A DNA stretch of 64,000 bases from Sphingomonas parva (ex Maeng et al. 2020) (GTDB lineage Bacteria; Pseudomonadota; Alphaproteobacteria; Sphingomonadales; Sphingomonadaceae). Numbering within the stretch: the stretch's first letter is position 1; every line of letters starts with the position of its first letter. A model generated the notes under the pieces. That model was not told the origin of the DNA. It saw only the letters and a list, made by a program, of their open reading frames with translations, and did not search any database. A program made the translations under genes and the position numbers. Positions 50,147 to 58,406 of the stretch are shown here, in pieces. Location: NCBI RefSeq assembly GCF_004564275.1, contig NZ_SPDV01000007.1:62001-126000 (forward strand). The letters run 5' to 3'.

Positions 50147-50171
50147 GGAACAGGAGCGATCGGAGGTGGTT
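50147..50171 (+). promoter_or_regulatory. EcfG-type general stress promoter of the SDR gene
   Basis: GGAAC (50147-50151) and GTT (50169-50171) are 17 bases apart, the spacing of EcfG promoters; the gene starts 25 bases downstream. YghA-like SDR genes are frequent stress-regulon members. Confidence 0.5.
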
Positions 50172-50195
50172 GGTCGCGACGAAAAGGAGACCAGG

Positions 50196-51029
50196 ATGAG
50201 CGACACCGAGACGATCGACATGATCCATGAGGACGCGCTGCCCGGACACGAAAGCCGGATGCGCGACAAGCCGGACTGGGAGCCGCGCTACCCCGGCTCC
50301 GGACGGCTTCAGGGCAAGGTGGCGCTGATCACCGGCGCCGACAGCGGCATCGGCCGCGAAGGCGCCGACGTGGCGATTCTCTATCTGTGCGAGCATGACG
50401 ATGCTGCGGAGACCAAGCGGATCGTCGAGGCGGAAGGGCGGCGGGCGCTGACCGTCGCCGGCGACGTCGGCGACAAGGCGTTCTGCGAACGCGCCGTGGC
50501 CGAGACGGTGAAGGCGCTCGGCCGGCTCGACGTGCTGGTCAACAACGCCGGCGAGCAGCATCCCGACAAGGACATTCGCGACGTCACCGAAGAGCAATTG
50601 AAGCGGACGTTCCAGACCAATTTCTTCGGCTATTTCTTCATGGTCCAGGCTGCGCGCCCGCACCTCAAGGCCGGCGCGGCAATCGTCAACTGCACCTCGG
50701 TGACGATGTACCAGGGATCGAGCGAGCTGCTCGATTATTCGTCGACCAAGGGCGCCATCACCGCGTTTACCCGCTCGCTTTCCGAGAACCTCGTCGGTGA
50801 CGGTATCCGGGTCAACGCCGTCGCCCCGGGGCCGATCTGGACGCCGCTCAACCCGTTCGGCGGCTCGACGCCGGAGAAGATGGAGACGTTCGGCGAGAAC
50901 ACGCCGATGGGGCGGCCCGGTCAGCCGAACGAGGTGGCGCCGAGCTTCCTGTTCCTGGCCTGCGAGGATTCGAGCTACATGTCCGGACAGGTCCTTCACC
51001 CGAACGGCGGGACGATCGTCAACGGCTGA
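50196..51029 (+). CDS. Short-chain dehydrogenase (YghA-like), with an internal deletion
   Basis: A 277-residue SDR. NAD-binding region ALITGADSGIGREGADVAIL, NNAG motif VLVNNAGEQHPDKD, catalytic Ser/Tyr/Lys in NCTSVTMYQGS and LLDYSSTKGAITAF, C-terminal NEVAPSFLFLACEDSSYMSG. Compared with the family, about eight residues (usually GIGR-x8-EGADV) are missing after GIGR, removing most of the first helix of the Rossmann fold. The rest is intact and in frame. NADP binding may be lost or weak. The ATG follows AAGGAGA. Confidence 0.85.
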   Translation: MSDTETIDMIHEDALPGHESRMRDKPDWEPRYPGSGRLQGKVALITGADSGIGREGADVAILYLCEHDDAAETKRIVEAEGRRALTVAGDVGDKAFCERAVAETVKALGRLDVLVNNAGEQHPDKDIRDVTEEQLKRTFQTNFFGYFFMVQAARPHLKAGAAIVNCTSVTMYQGSSELLDYSSTKGAITAFTRSLSENLVGDGIRVNAVAPGPIWTPLNPFGGSTPEKMETFGENTPMGRPGQPNEVAPSFLFLACEDSSYMSGQVLHPNGGTIVNG

Positions 51030-51100
51030 GGCCGCGCCTGCCCCTTCTGGCGAGGCTGCGGCTTTGCTATGCTGCCCGAAAGACAGAACAGGGGGCAGGA

Positions 51101-51520
51101 ATGGTGCGTATCATCGGTGGTCTGGTTGCAGGATTCGTCATCGCCCTGGTGGCGATCTTCGGCGTCAGCTGGGTCAACCAGCTCCTCTATCCGGCGCTCG
51201 GCACCGTCTCGATGGCGGATCGGAACAATTTCGGCGCGATCATCGAATCCTCCGGGGTCGGCGCCCAGCTGATCTTCGCCATCTCCTGGTTCGCCGGCGC
51301 CTTCGTCGGCGGCTGGGTGGCCGGGGCGATCAGCGGCCGGCGCTGGGCGCTGTGGACGATCGCCGGACTGATCCTGCTGAACGCCGCCGCCAGCGCGCTG
51401 CTCGGCCGCTATCCGCCCCTGCTCCAGGTTTCCGCCATCATCGCGCCGCTGCTCGGCGGGTGGCTGGCCGGCGCGCTGCTCCGCCGCACGCCGTCGGCGG
51501 GGATGGGCGCGCCGGCGTGA
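51101..51520 (+). CDS. Small membrane protein of unknown function
   Basis: A 139-residue protein with four predicted membrane helices (GLVAGFVIALVAIFGVSWV, LIFAISWFAGAFVGGWVA, LWTIAGLILLNAAASALL, IIAPLLGGWLAGALL). No family recognised. Start ATG after GGGGGCAGGA; its stop overlaps the next gene's GTG start (GTGA), so the two are coupled. Confidence 0.68.
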   Translation: MVRIIGGLVAGFVIALVAIFGVSWVNQLLYPALGTVSMADRNNFGAIIESSGVGAQLIFAISWFAGAFVGGWVAGAISGRRWALWTIAGLILLNAAASALLGRYPPLLQVSAIIAPLLGGWLAGALLRRTPSAGMGAPA

Positions 51521-51900
51521 GCCGGCCCGCGCAGGAGGCGCCGGTGCGGCTCCGGCGCTTTGCGGACTTCTGGCCGCATTACCTGCGCGAGCATGCCCGG
51601 CCCGGAACCCGGGCGCTCCATTATGCGGGCACCGCGTTGGTGATCCTGCTCGCGGTCGGCGCAGTGGCGAGCGGCGACCTGCGGCTGATGGCGGCCGTGC
51701 CGATCGCCGGCTACGGCTTCGCCTGGGCCAGCCATCTGCTGGTCGAACGCAACCGGCCGGCGACCTTCACTCATCCCCTCTGGTCGCTCGGCGCCGATTT
51801 CCGGATGTTCTTCCTCTGGCTGAGCGGCCGGCTGGGTCCGGAGCTGCGCAAGGCGGGGATCGCGGCCGACGGCACGTTCGAGGCCGGGGATGGCGCCTGA
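51517..51900 (+). CDS. DUF962/Mpo1-like membrane protein
   Basis: A 127-residue protein with FWPHYLREHARPGTRALHYAGT, the DUF962/Mpo1 signature (His residues that may bind iron), then two hydrophobic helices and WASHLLVERNRPATF. Fungal Mpo1 oxidises 2-hydroxy fatty acids; the bacterial role is unknown. The start is GTG overlapping the preceding stop; its end overlaps the Crp gene by 11 bases. Confidence 0.78.
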   Translation: MSRPAQEAPVRLRRFADFWPHYLREHARPGTRALHYAGTALVILLAVGAVASGDLRLMAAVPIAGYGFAWASHLLVERNRPATFTHPLWSLGADFRMFFLWLSGRLGPELRKAGIAADGTFEAGDGA

Positions 51901-52627
51901 GGCGCAAGGCCTCGACCGCGCGATCGCCAAGCTGCGCGCCCGCGACATCGTCTCCGAAGAGGAAGAAAAGGTGTTCGTCGCCTCGGTCTCCGACGTGGTG
52001 GAGATCGCGGCCGGACGCACCATCGTGCGGGCCGGCGCCTCGCTTACCCATTCTACCGTGCTCCTCGACGGCTTCGCCTGCCGCTACAAGGACCTTGCCG
52101 ACGGGCAGCGCCAGATCCAGGAGATCCATGTCGCCGGCGACTGCATGGACCTGCACGGCTTCCTGTTGAAATCGCTCGATCACCATGTCGGCGCGCTCAG
52201 CGGGGTCCGCATCGCTTTGATCCCGCACGAGGCGCTCCGCGAGATCACGGAGAATCACCCGCACCTTGCCCGGCTGCTCTGGTTCGCGACCTTGCTCGAC
52301 GCCTCGATCCAGCGCGAGCACGTCCTCTCCGTCGGGCGCCGCAGCGCGCTCGCCCGTATCGCGCACCTGTTCTGCGAACTGCACCTGCGCCTGCAAGTGG
52401 CGGGGGAGAGCAACGGCACGACCTACCGGCTGCCGCTGACCCAGACCGATATCGCCGACGCGAGCGGCCTCACCGCCGTTCACGTCAATCGCATGCTGAA
52501 GAAGCTGCGGGACGACGATCTCCTCACCTTTCGCGGCGGCGAGGTGGTGATCCATGACCGGGACCGTCTCGAGCGCGCCGCCGAGTTCGATCCGGCCTAT
52601 CTGCACCTGGAGCGACGCCCGCGCTGA
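51890..52627 (+). CDS. Crp/Fnr-family transcriptional regulator
   Basis: A 245-residue regulator with an N-terminal cyclic-nucleotide-like barrel (about 20-140) and a C-terminal winged helix (about 160-230; LTQTDIADASGLTAVHVNRMLKKL). It lacks the spaced N-terminal cysteines of oxygen-sensing Fnr. The ATG overlaps the preceding gene. Regulated genes are unknown. Confidence 0.87.
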   Translation: MAPEAQGLDRAIAKLRARDIVSEEEEKVFVASVSDVVEIAAGRTIVRAGASLTHSTVLLDGFACRYKDLADGQRQIQEIHVAGDCMDLHGFLLKSLDHHVGALSGVRIALIPHEALREITENHPHLARLLWFATLLDASIQREHVLSVGRRSALARIAHLFCELHLRLQVAGESNGTTYRLPLTQTDIADASGLTAVHVNRMLKKLRDDDLLTFRGGEVVIHDRDRLERAAEFDPAYLHLERRPR

Positions 52628-52643
52628 AGCGGCGACTCCAGGG

Positions 52644-53078
52644 TCAGAGATCCACCACCTCGAAGCGCTCGCGGTCGAGCATGCGCTCGGCGAGCATGGC
52701 GCGATGGCAGCCGGCCGCCTCGCGCTCGAAGCAGAGCAGGGCGGCGCGCCGCTCCCCGGCTTCGGCGAGCGCGCGGACGAGCGCGAGCTCGGCTTCCGGC
52801 GTCTCCAGCTGATCGGCGTAGATGGCGCGCATCTCGGCGGTGCGACCGGCGCGGGCCGCCTGGCGGCCGGCGGCCGGCGTGCCGAGCGGACGCAGGTGAA
52901 GATAGCCGATGCCGCGCTCGGCCAGGGCGTTGGAGAGCGCGGTCTTCGAGAAGCCCGGCCGGCGCGATGCGGCGACGGCGCGGACGTCGATCAGCAGCTC
53001 GACGCCGGCCTGCTGCAACTCGCCGAGGAACTCGTCGACCGTCTTGCCTTCGTAGCCGATGGTGAACAGCGTCCGCAT
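52644..53078 (-). CDS. DUF488-family protein
   Basis: A 144-residue protein. The start TLFTIGYEGKTVDEFL and a later CFEREAAGCHRAMLAERM define DUF488; the Cys and His hint at a redox or metal site. Function is not known. The ATG at 53078 gives the standard family start. Confidence 0.85.
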   Translation of the reverse strand: MRTLFTIGYEGKTVDEFLGELQQAGVELLIDVRAVAASRRPGFSKTALSNALAERGIGYLHLRPLGTPAAGRQAARAGRTAEMRAIYADQLETPEAELALVRALAEAGERRAALLCFEREAAGCHRAMLAERMLDRERFEVVDL

Positions 53079-53133
53079 CAAACCGGCTCCCCGAGCCATC
53101 TGAACAGCGGCGCCCGGGCACGACGGCCGCCCA

Positions 53134-53457
53134 TCAGTCGAAGATTTCCTCGAGCCAGCTCTTGCGGCGCTTGTGGTGGCCGTGGTGGCCATAGCCCTGC
53201 TGGCCATAATGCGGCTGCGACCATGGGCCGCCCTGGGGCGGCTGAGGCGCTTGCGGCGGCTGAGGCGGCTGCGGAGCTTGCGGCGGCTGCGGCGGAGCCT
53301 GGGTGGCGCTGCGCTCGATGATCTTGTCCAGCTCGCCGCGGTCCAGCCAGACGCCGCGGCAGGTGGGGCAATAATCGATCTCGATATTCTGCCGCTCGCT
53401 CATCACCAAAGGGGTGCCGTCGACCGGACAGGCCATCGGGCCGCTACGCGTGACCAT
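53134..53457 (-). CDS. TFIIB-type zinc-finger protein
   Basis: A 107-residue protein with a CPVDG...CPTCRGVWLDRGELD zinc ribbon (CxxD/CxxC type), a Pro/Gln repeat linker (PPQAPQPPQPPQ) and a His-rich end (GHHGHHKRRKSW). Members are widespread; function is undefined. ATG at 53457 with GAGGAGAGAG upstream; a second in-frame ATG seven codons later is possible. Confidence 0.83.
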   Translation of the reverse strand: MVTRSGPMACPVDGTPLVMSERQNIEIDYCPTCRGVWLDRGELDKIIERSATQAPPQPPQAPQPPQPPQAPQPPQGGPWSQPHYGQQGYGHHGHHKRRKSWLEEIFD

Positions 53458-53757
53458 CTCTCTCTCCTCGTTGTTCGCTCTGACCTAGGAACGGAACCGG
53501 GGAACGACAACCGCAGCGAGGCCCGCTCGCAGCGTCCGCTTCTGGAGCGGCGCGTCGCACGCGGACACTCTCGTCCGATAACGAACACCAATTGTCGGGA
53601 AGCTTTGCTGATAGTTGGCGCGCAGATTTCTGCGCTATTCGCCCCCTTCATCAGAAAAGCGCAGTTTTCCGCCATACGTACAATTTGGCATGGTCGGTGC
53701 AATGTTTCCGATACCAACGGCCGCTAGGGGCCCGCGGACCAAAAAGGGAGCAAGACC
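53458..53757. other. 300-bp intergenic region, regulatory only
   Basis: It holds the promoter region of the minus-strand zinc-finger gene and of the plus-strand small-protein cluster. The AT-richer stretch 53630-53700 is the most likely promoter area. I see no gene or convincing repeat in it. Confidence 0.45.
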
Positions 53758-53868
53758 ATGACCTTCAATTCGAACCTTCAGCAGCTCGCCATCTCGGCCA
53801 TCGGCGCCCTCTTCGCCGCCTCGCTGTTCATCACCGCCGCCGTCGGACCGGCCGGTCAGTTCATCTGA
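53758..53868 (+). CDS. Small membrane protein (36 residues)
   Basis: A single hydrophobic helix: LAISAIGALFAASLFITAAV preceded by MTFNSNLQQ, ending GPAGQFI. Starts ATG after AAAGGGAGC. Similar small one-helix proteins lie beside pspC in related bacteria. Role unknown, perhaps linked to membrane stress. Confidence 0.62.
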   Translation: MTFNSNLQQLAISAIGALFAASLFITAAVGPAGQFI

Positions 53869-53918
53869 CCGCCGGCTCCGCCGAGCCACTGGATCCACTT
53901 CATTCTAGGATCATTGCC

Positions 53919-54101
53919 ATGTCGTCCTTCGCTCTCGACAAATCGAACGCCAGGATCATGGGCGTCTGCTCCGGGCTCGCCCGCAGCACCGGTATCGACC
54001 TCACGCTGATCCGCGTTGTCGCGGTTCTCGTCACCCTGGCGGTCAGCGGCATCACGCTGCCGCTCTACCTGATCGCCGGCCTGGTCGCGCCCCAGCGCTG
54101 A
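53919..54101 (+). CDS. PspC-domain protein
   Basis: A 60-residue protein: SNARIMGVCSGLARSTGIDL is the PspC core, followed by two hydrophobic stretches (LIRVVAVLVTLAVSGI, PLYLIAGLVA). Small PspC proteins are linked to envelope stress. It is in a cluster of tiny genes. Confidence 0.82.
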   Translation: MSSFALDKSNARIMGVCSGLARSTGIDLTLIRVVAVLVTLAVSGITLPLYLIAGLVAPQR

Positions 54102-54171
54102 ACCGGCCGCGGGCGGCCGCGCCGCCCTGCCAACCGATCCCCGCCAGAGCGGGCAAAGCAAGGAGGCGGCC

Positions 54172-54267
54172 TTGGACGCAGTCTATCGCGCCTGGATGAA
54201 GCGCCTCCAGCTGTTCCTCGCGACCCGGCCGCGGCCGGCGTCAGACCCGGAGCGAACCCCCGCCTGA
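54172..54267 (+). CDS. Possible small protein (31 residues)
   Basis: A TTG start follows AAGGAGGCGGCC, a strong ribosome site, and reads DAVYRAWMKRLQLFLATRP. It is basic and possibly amphipathic. It follows pspC directly. It could be a chance frame. Confidence 0.38.
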   Translation: MDAVYRAWMKRLQLFLATRPRPASDPERTPA

Positions 54268-54334
54268 CCTCCGCCTGGCGCGTCGCTGCGACAGACCGCT
54301 TGCGGTACGCGGGGGTTTCCCCGAGGATGCGCCG

Positions 54335-54727
54335 ATGCGTGCATTCCTTCTCCTTCCGCTTCTTCTCGCCGCCGGCTGTGCCGGGCCCGGCCTTCCGCGT
54401 CTCGGCAGCGGCGAGTTCGTCGCCAGTGACGTCAACGGCGTGCCGATCGTCGGCGGCACCCGCCTGACCCTGGTCCTTGGCGAGGACGGCCAGGCCAGCG
54501 GCAACGGCGGCTGCAACAGCTTCACCACCACGTACAGGCTGCAGTCGCAGGAGCGGATCGACTTCGGGCCGATCGCATCGACCCGAATGGCCTGCGCACC
54601 CGATCGGATGGAGCAGGAGACCCGCTATTTCGCCATCCTCGACGCGGCGGGCAGCTACAGCGTCTACGGCAGCGGCGCCGTCTCGATCATCGCGCCCGAC
54701 GGGCGGGCGATCCGCTTCCGGCGCTAG
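54335..54727 (+). CDS. META-domain lipoprotein (HslJ-like)
   Basis: A 130-residue lipoprotein: signal LLLPLLLAAGC with the lipobox cysteine, then a META domain with NGGCNSFTTTY and IASTRMACAPDRMEQETRYF, the family's two most conserved areas. META proteins in E. coli (HslJ) relate to stress and novobiocin resistance. The symporter gene follows after nine bases. Confidence 0.86.
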   Translation: MRAFLLLPLLLAAGCAGPGLPRLGSGEFVASDVNGVPIVGGTRLTLVLGEDGQASGNGGCNSFTTTYRLQSQERIDFGPIASTRMACAPDRMEQETRYFAILDAAGSYSVYGSGAVSIIAPDGRAIRFRR

Positions 54728-54736
54728 GCTCGTCGC

Positions 54737-56101
54737 GTGGTCGCGGCGCGCGCCGGCCGTCCCTTCTGGCGGACGCTCTACTTTCAGGTCCTGGTCGGTA
54801 TCGCCCTCGGCGTCCTCACCGGCTGGCTGTTCCCGAAGACGGGGCAGGCGCTGAAGCCGCTCGGCGACGGCTTCATCAAACTGGTCAAGATGATCATCTC
54901 GCCGGTGATCTTCCTCACCGTCGTCACCGGCATTGCCGGCATGTCGGACCTCAAGGCCTTCGGCCGGGTCGGGGCGAAGGCGATGGCCTATTTCCTCACC
55001 TTCTCGACCCTTGCGCTCGCCGTCGGGTTGATCGTGGCCAACATCGTCCGCCCCGGCGACGGGCTGAACATCGATCCTGCCAGCCTCGATGCCCACGCCG
55101 TGGCGACCTATGTCGGCAAGGCGAAGGAGCAGAGCGTCACCGGATTCCTGCTCCACATCATCCCCGACACGCTGGCCAGCGCCTTCACCTCCGGTGAGAT
55201 CCTCCAAGTCCTGTTCGTCGCCATCCTGTTCGGAATCGCCCTGGCGATGCTCGACGCGCGAGGCGAGCGATTCCTCGGCACGCTGCGAACCCTGACCGCG
55301 ATCGTCTTCCGTATCGTCCACATCCTGATGTACGCGGCCCCGATCGGCGCATTCGGGACGATGGCGTTCACGATCGGCGCTTATGGCATCGGCACGCTCG
55401 CCAATCTGGCGGGGCTGATCGCGACCTTCTATCTCACCTCCTTGCTGTTCGTGGTCGTCGTGCTCGGCCTCGTCGCGCGCGCCGCCGGATTCTCGCTCCT
55501 CGGCCTCGTCCGCTACATCAAGGACGAGCTGCTGCTCGTCCTCGGCACCTCCTCGTCCGAAAGCGCGATGCCGCTTCTCATGGAGAAACTGGAGCGCGCG
55601 GGCTGCCCCAAGCCGATCGTCGGCCTGGTCGTGCCGACCGGCTATTCGTTCAACCTCGACGGCACCAACATCTACATGTCGCTGGCGGCGCTGTTCATCG
55701 CCCAGGCGACCAACACCGAGCTCAGCCTCGCCGACCAGCTGCTGCTGATGGCGGTGGCGATCCTGAGCTCCAAAGGGGCCGCCGGAGTGACCGGCTCCGG
55801 CTTCATCGTGCTGGCGGCGACACTCTCGGTGGTGCCGGCGGTGCCGGTCGCCGGCATGGCGCTGATCCTCGGCGTCGACCGCTTCATGAGCGAGTGCCGG
55901 GCGCTGACCAATTTCACCGGCAACGCGGTCGCGACCATCGTCGTCGCGCGCTGGGAGGGCGCGCTCGACCTCGCACGGCTTCGCGCCGCCTTCGCCGGCG
56001 CAGGCGGGGACCTTAGCGAGGCCGAGAGCGACGCGCTGCAGATCGAGGGACGGAGCGACGTGACCCCGGCCGCTGCCCGCGAGGATCTCAGCGGCGCTTG
56101 A
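54737..56101 (+). CDS. Dicarboxylate/amino acid:cation symporter (DAACS family, DctA/GltP)
   Basis: A 454-residue membrane transporter. Family hallmarks are the serine-rich hairpin [28 protein letters not shown], and [22 protein letters not shown]. It would take up C4-dicarboxylates or acidic amino acids with H+ or Na+. The start is GTG with a weak ribosome site. The 3' end overlaps the DUF2721 gene by 14 bp. Confidence 0.92.
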   Translation: MVAARAGRPFWRTLYFQVLVGIALGVLTGWLFPKTGQALKPLGDGFIKLVKMIISPVIFLTVVTGIAGMSDLKAFGRVGAKAMAYFLTFSTLALAVGLIVANIVRPGDGLNIDPASLDAHAVATYVGKAKEQSVTGFLLHIIPDTLASAFTSGEILQVLFVAILFGIALAMLDARGERFLGTLRTLTAIVFRIVHILMYAAPIGAFGTMAFTIGAYGIGTLANLAGLIATFYLTSLLFVVVVLGLVARAAGFSLLGLVRYIKDELLLVLGTSSSESAMPLLMEKLERAGCPKPIVGLVVPTGYSFNLDGTNIYMSLAALFIAQATNTELSLADQLLLMAVAILSSKGAAGVTGSGFIVLAATLSVVPAVPVAGMALILGVDRFMSECRALTNFTGNAVATIVVARWEGALDLARLRAAFAGAGGDLSEAESDALQIEGRSDVTPAAAREDLSGA

Positions 56102-56549
56102 TCGGCAGATGCTCGCTGCGGATGCGGATAGCGCTCATCGCCAGGCGGATCTCCCAGAGGAAGAGGATCAGGCCGATGATCAGGAACAGCATTGCCGTGA
56201 TGAACAGCAAGGCCACCGGCGTGCCGAACTTGATCTCGGCGAGATCGGCGACGAACAGCAGGGCGACCACCAGGCAGACGAAGAGGGCGCTGGCCGTGCA
56301 GGCGCTGATCGCGTGATTGACGACGTGCATGCGGCGATCGAGCAGACCGAGCTCGCTCGAGGCGCGATCGCGATGATCCGGCTGGAAGTCGGCGAACTCG
56401 GCCTCGAGTGCGCGCGCCCGATCGACGACGCGGGCGAGGCGCTGGGCCAGAACGTTGAGGATCGCGCCGATGCCGGCGAGCAGGAAGACCGGCGCGATCG
56501 CGAGCTGGATGAGGTGGGCGATCTGCGAGACGGGCGTGGTCTGATCCAT
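56088..56549 (-). CDS. DUF2721 membrane protein
   Basis: A 153-residue protein with three membrane helices: [39 protein letters not shown] and [20 protein letters not shown]. The segment [18 protein letters not shown] after the first helix is typical of DUF2721. Function unknown. It converges with the symporter and overlaps it by 14 bp. Confidence 0.82.
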   Translation of the reverse strand: MDQTTPVSQIAHLIQLAIAPVFLLAGIGAILNVLAQRLARVVDRARALEAEFADFQPDHRDRASSELGLLDRRMHVVNHAISACTASALFVCLVVALLFVADLAEIKFGTPVALLFITAMLFLIIGLILFLWEIRLAMSAIRIRSEHLPIKRR

Positions 56550-56651
56550 CGCATGATCTGAGCGGATCGGGGCGCGAAGATCAACCGCGCGATCTCTCGT
56601 CGCGCCCTGCGCGGCCTTCCTCCATCGGACGACTGCGGCTGGAGGCTCGGG

Positions 56652-57120
56652 ATGGCCGCAACCCGGTCCTCGGCCGCGTCGGCGCTGCGCGTCTTTCTGA
56701 GCTCGGAAGCGGCGGGGGCCTGGTGCCGATGGCGGCGGCCGCGCTTGCCATGATCGTCGCCAGCTCGGGCTGTTCGTCGGCAAGCAGACGGGCATCTTCG
56801 GCGCGGTATGGCCCTGCGTGCGGCTCGGCTTCGCGCGCCGGCTGCGCGGCGCCACCTGGATGCAGGTCTGGAGCGTCGACCTGCTCTGCGCCATCGGCTT
56901 CACGATGGGCCTCTTGATCGGCGGCCTCTCCTTCCCCGGCGAGCCGGAGCGGGCGGAGGAAGCCAAGATCGGCATATTGGCGGGATCGTTCCTCTCCACC
57001 CTCGCCGGCTGGGCGATGCTGCGGCTTGCCCCGTGCGCGCCGAGTCTGCAGGATGAGGAGGAACGACAGAACGCCGAGATCGCCGGCGACGGCGACGTCA
57101 TGGGGTTGGAGGAACGATGA
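56652..57120 (+). pseudogene. nhaA: Remnant of a Na+/H+ antiporter NhaA gene
   Basis: The two ends of NhaA remain. The start gives MAATRSSAASALRVFLSS, then a one-base loss in the G-run near 56713 shifts frame; the shifted frame continues to LAMIVASSG. At 56761-56770 it joins directly to the C-terminal part QLGLFVGKQTGIFGAVW, GATWMQV, LLCAIGFTMGLLIGGLSF and EEAKIGILAGSFLS. The transport core, some 290 residues, is missing. The junction CAGCTCGGGC fits both sides, suggesting deletion at a short repeat. The C-terminal piece is open to the next gene. Confidence 0.85.
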
Positions 57121-58406
57121 GGGTTCTGCTGGCGCTGCTGGCGGCGGCCCTGCTGAGCGGGTGCGTCGCGCACCGGCCGGCAGGCGACAGCCTGGACGAG
57201 ATTGCCAAGGACTATGTCCAGCTGCAGCTGGAGATCGGCGAGCGCGAGCCCGGGTATGTCGACGCTTATTATGGGCCGGCCGAGTGGCAGGACGCGGCCA
57301 AGGCCGCACCGCGATCCCTCACCGAGCTCGCCACGGCGGCCGCGGACCTGTCGCGGCGCACCAAGGCGCTGGACGCCGGGCGGCTCGAGCGAATGGAGCA
57401 GCGACGCCGCGCCTTTCTGGCCGCCCAGCTGCGTGCCGCCGAGACCCGCCTCAGGATGCTGCGCGGCGAGAAGCTCCCCTTCGCGGACGAGGCCGAAGGC
57501 CTTTTCGGAGTCCGGCCGCAGCTGAAGCCGCTCGCCGATTACGATCCGATCCTCGCCCGGATCGAGAGCCTGGTGCCCGGCGCGGGTCCGCTCGCGGAGC
57601 GGGTGGATGCCTTCCAGGACCGTTTCGTCATTCCCAAGGATCGGCTGGAGCCGGTGTTCCGCGCCGCGATCGCCGAGTGCCGCCGCCGGACCGTGGCGCA
57701 CATCCCGCTGCCCGCCGAGGAGCGCTTCACCCTGGAGTTCGTCACCGGCAAGAGCTGGTCGGGGTATAATTGGTACAAGGGCAACGCGACCAGCCTCATC
57801 CAGGTGAACACCGATCTGCCGATCCGCATCAGCCGGGCCGTCGATCTCGGCTGCCACGAAGGCTATCCGGGCCATCACGCCTACAACATGCTGCTCGAGC
57901 GGGAGCTGGCCAAGGAGCGCGGCTGGATCGAATATACCGTCTATCCGCTCTACTCGCCGCAATCGCTGATCGCGGAAGGATCGGCCAATTACGGCATCGA
58001 GCTCGCCTTCCCCGGTGAGGAGCGGCTCGCCTACGAGACCAGGGCGCTCTATCCGCTCGCCGGCCTGCCGACGACCGATGCCGCGCGCTATCTGGCGTTG
58101 CTCGAAGCGATGAAGGCGCTGGCCGGCGCCCGCTTCACGATCGCCGCCGACCTCCTAGAGGGGCGGATCGACAAGGCGGCGGCGGTCGGGCTCACCCAGA
58201 AATACCAGCTCGTCTCGCGCGCTCGGGCCGAACAGTCGATCGCGTTCACCGAGCAATATCGCTCCTACGTGATCAACTACGGGCTCGGGCAGGACATGGT
58301 GCGCGCCCATGTCGAAGGCGCGGGCGTGGGACCGGCCGAGCGCTGGCAGGCGATGGCCGCGATTCTCTCCGAGCCTACCCTTCCTACCGATCTGACGCCG
58401 CATTGA
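57117..58406 (+). CDS. Predicted lipoprotein peptidase (DUF885-like)
   Basis: A 429-residue lipoprotein (LLALLAAALLSGC, lipobox cysteine) with GCHEGYPGHHAYN at residues 246-258; the HE-GYPG-HH pattern is like the metal site in DUF885 proteins. Its ATG overlaps the end of the nhaA remnant (ATGA). The coupling may date from the intact nhaA gene. Substrate unknown. Confidence 0.7.
   Translation: MRVLLALLAAALLSGCVAHRPAGDSLDEIAKDYVQLQLEIGEREPGYVDAYYGPAEWQDAAKAAPRSLTELATAAADLSRRTKALDAGRLERMEQRRRAFLAAQLRAAETRLRMLRGEKLPFADEAEGLFGVRPQLKPLADYDPILARIESLVPGAGPLAERVDAFQDRFVIPKDRLEPVFRAAIAECRRRTVAHIPLPAEERFTLEFVTGKSWSGYNWYKGNATSLIQVNTDLPIRISRAVDLGCHEGYPGHHAYNMLLERELAKERGWIEYTVYPLYSPQSLIAEGSANYGIELAFPGEERLAYETRALYPLAGLPTTDAARYLALLEAMKALAGARFTIAADLLEGRIDKAAAVGLTQKYQLVSRARAEQSIAFTEQYRSYVINYGLGQDMVRAHVEGAGVGPAERWQAMAAILSEPTLPTDLTPH

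Noticed and set aside
56818-57120. A separate 100-residue small membrane protein gene
   Set aside because: Its sequence continues upstream in frame into NhaA C-terminal sequence, so it is the remnant of a deleted nhaA.
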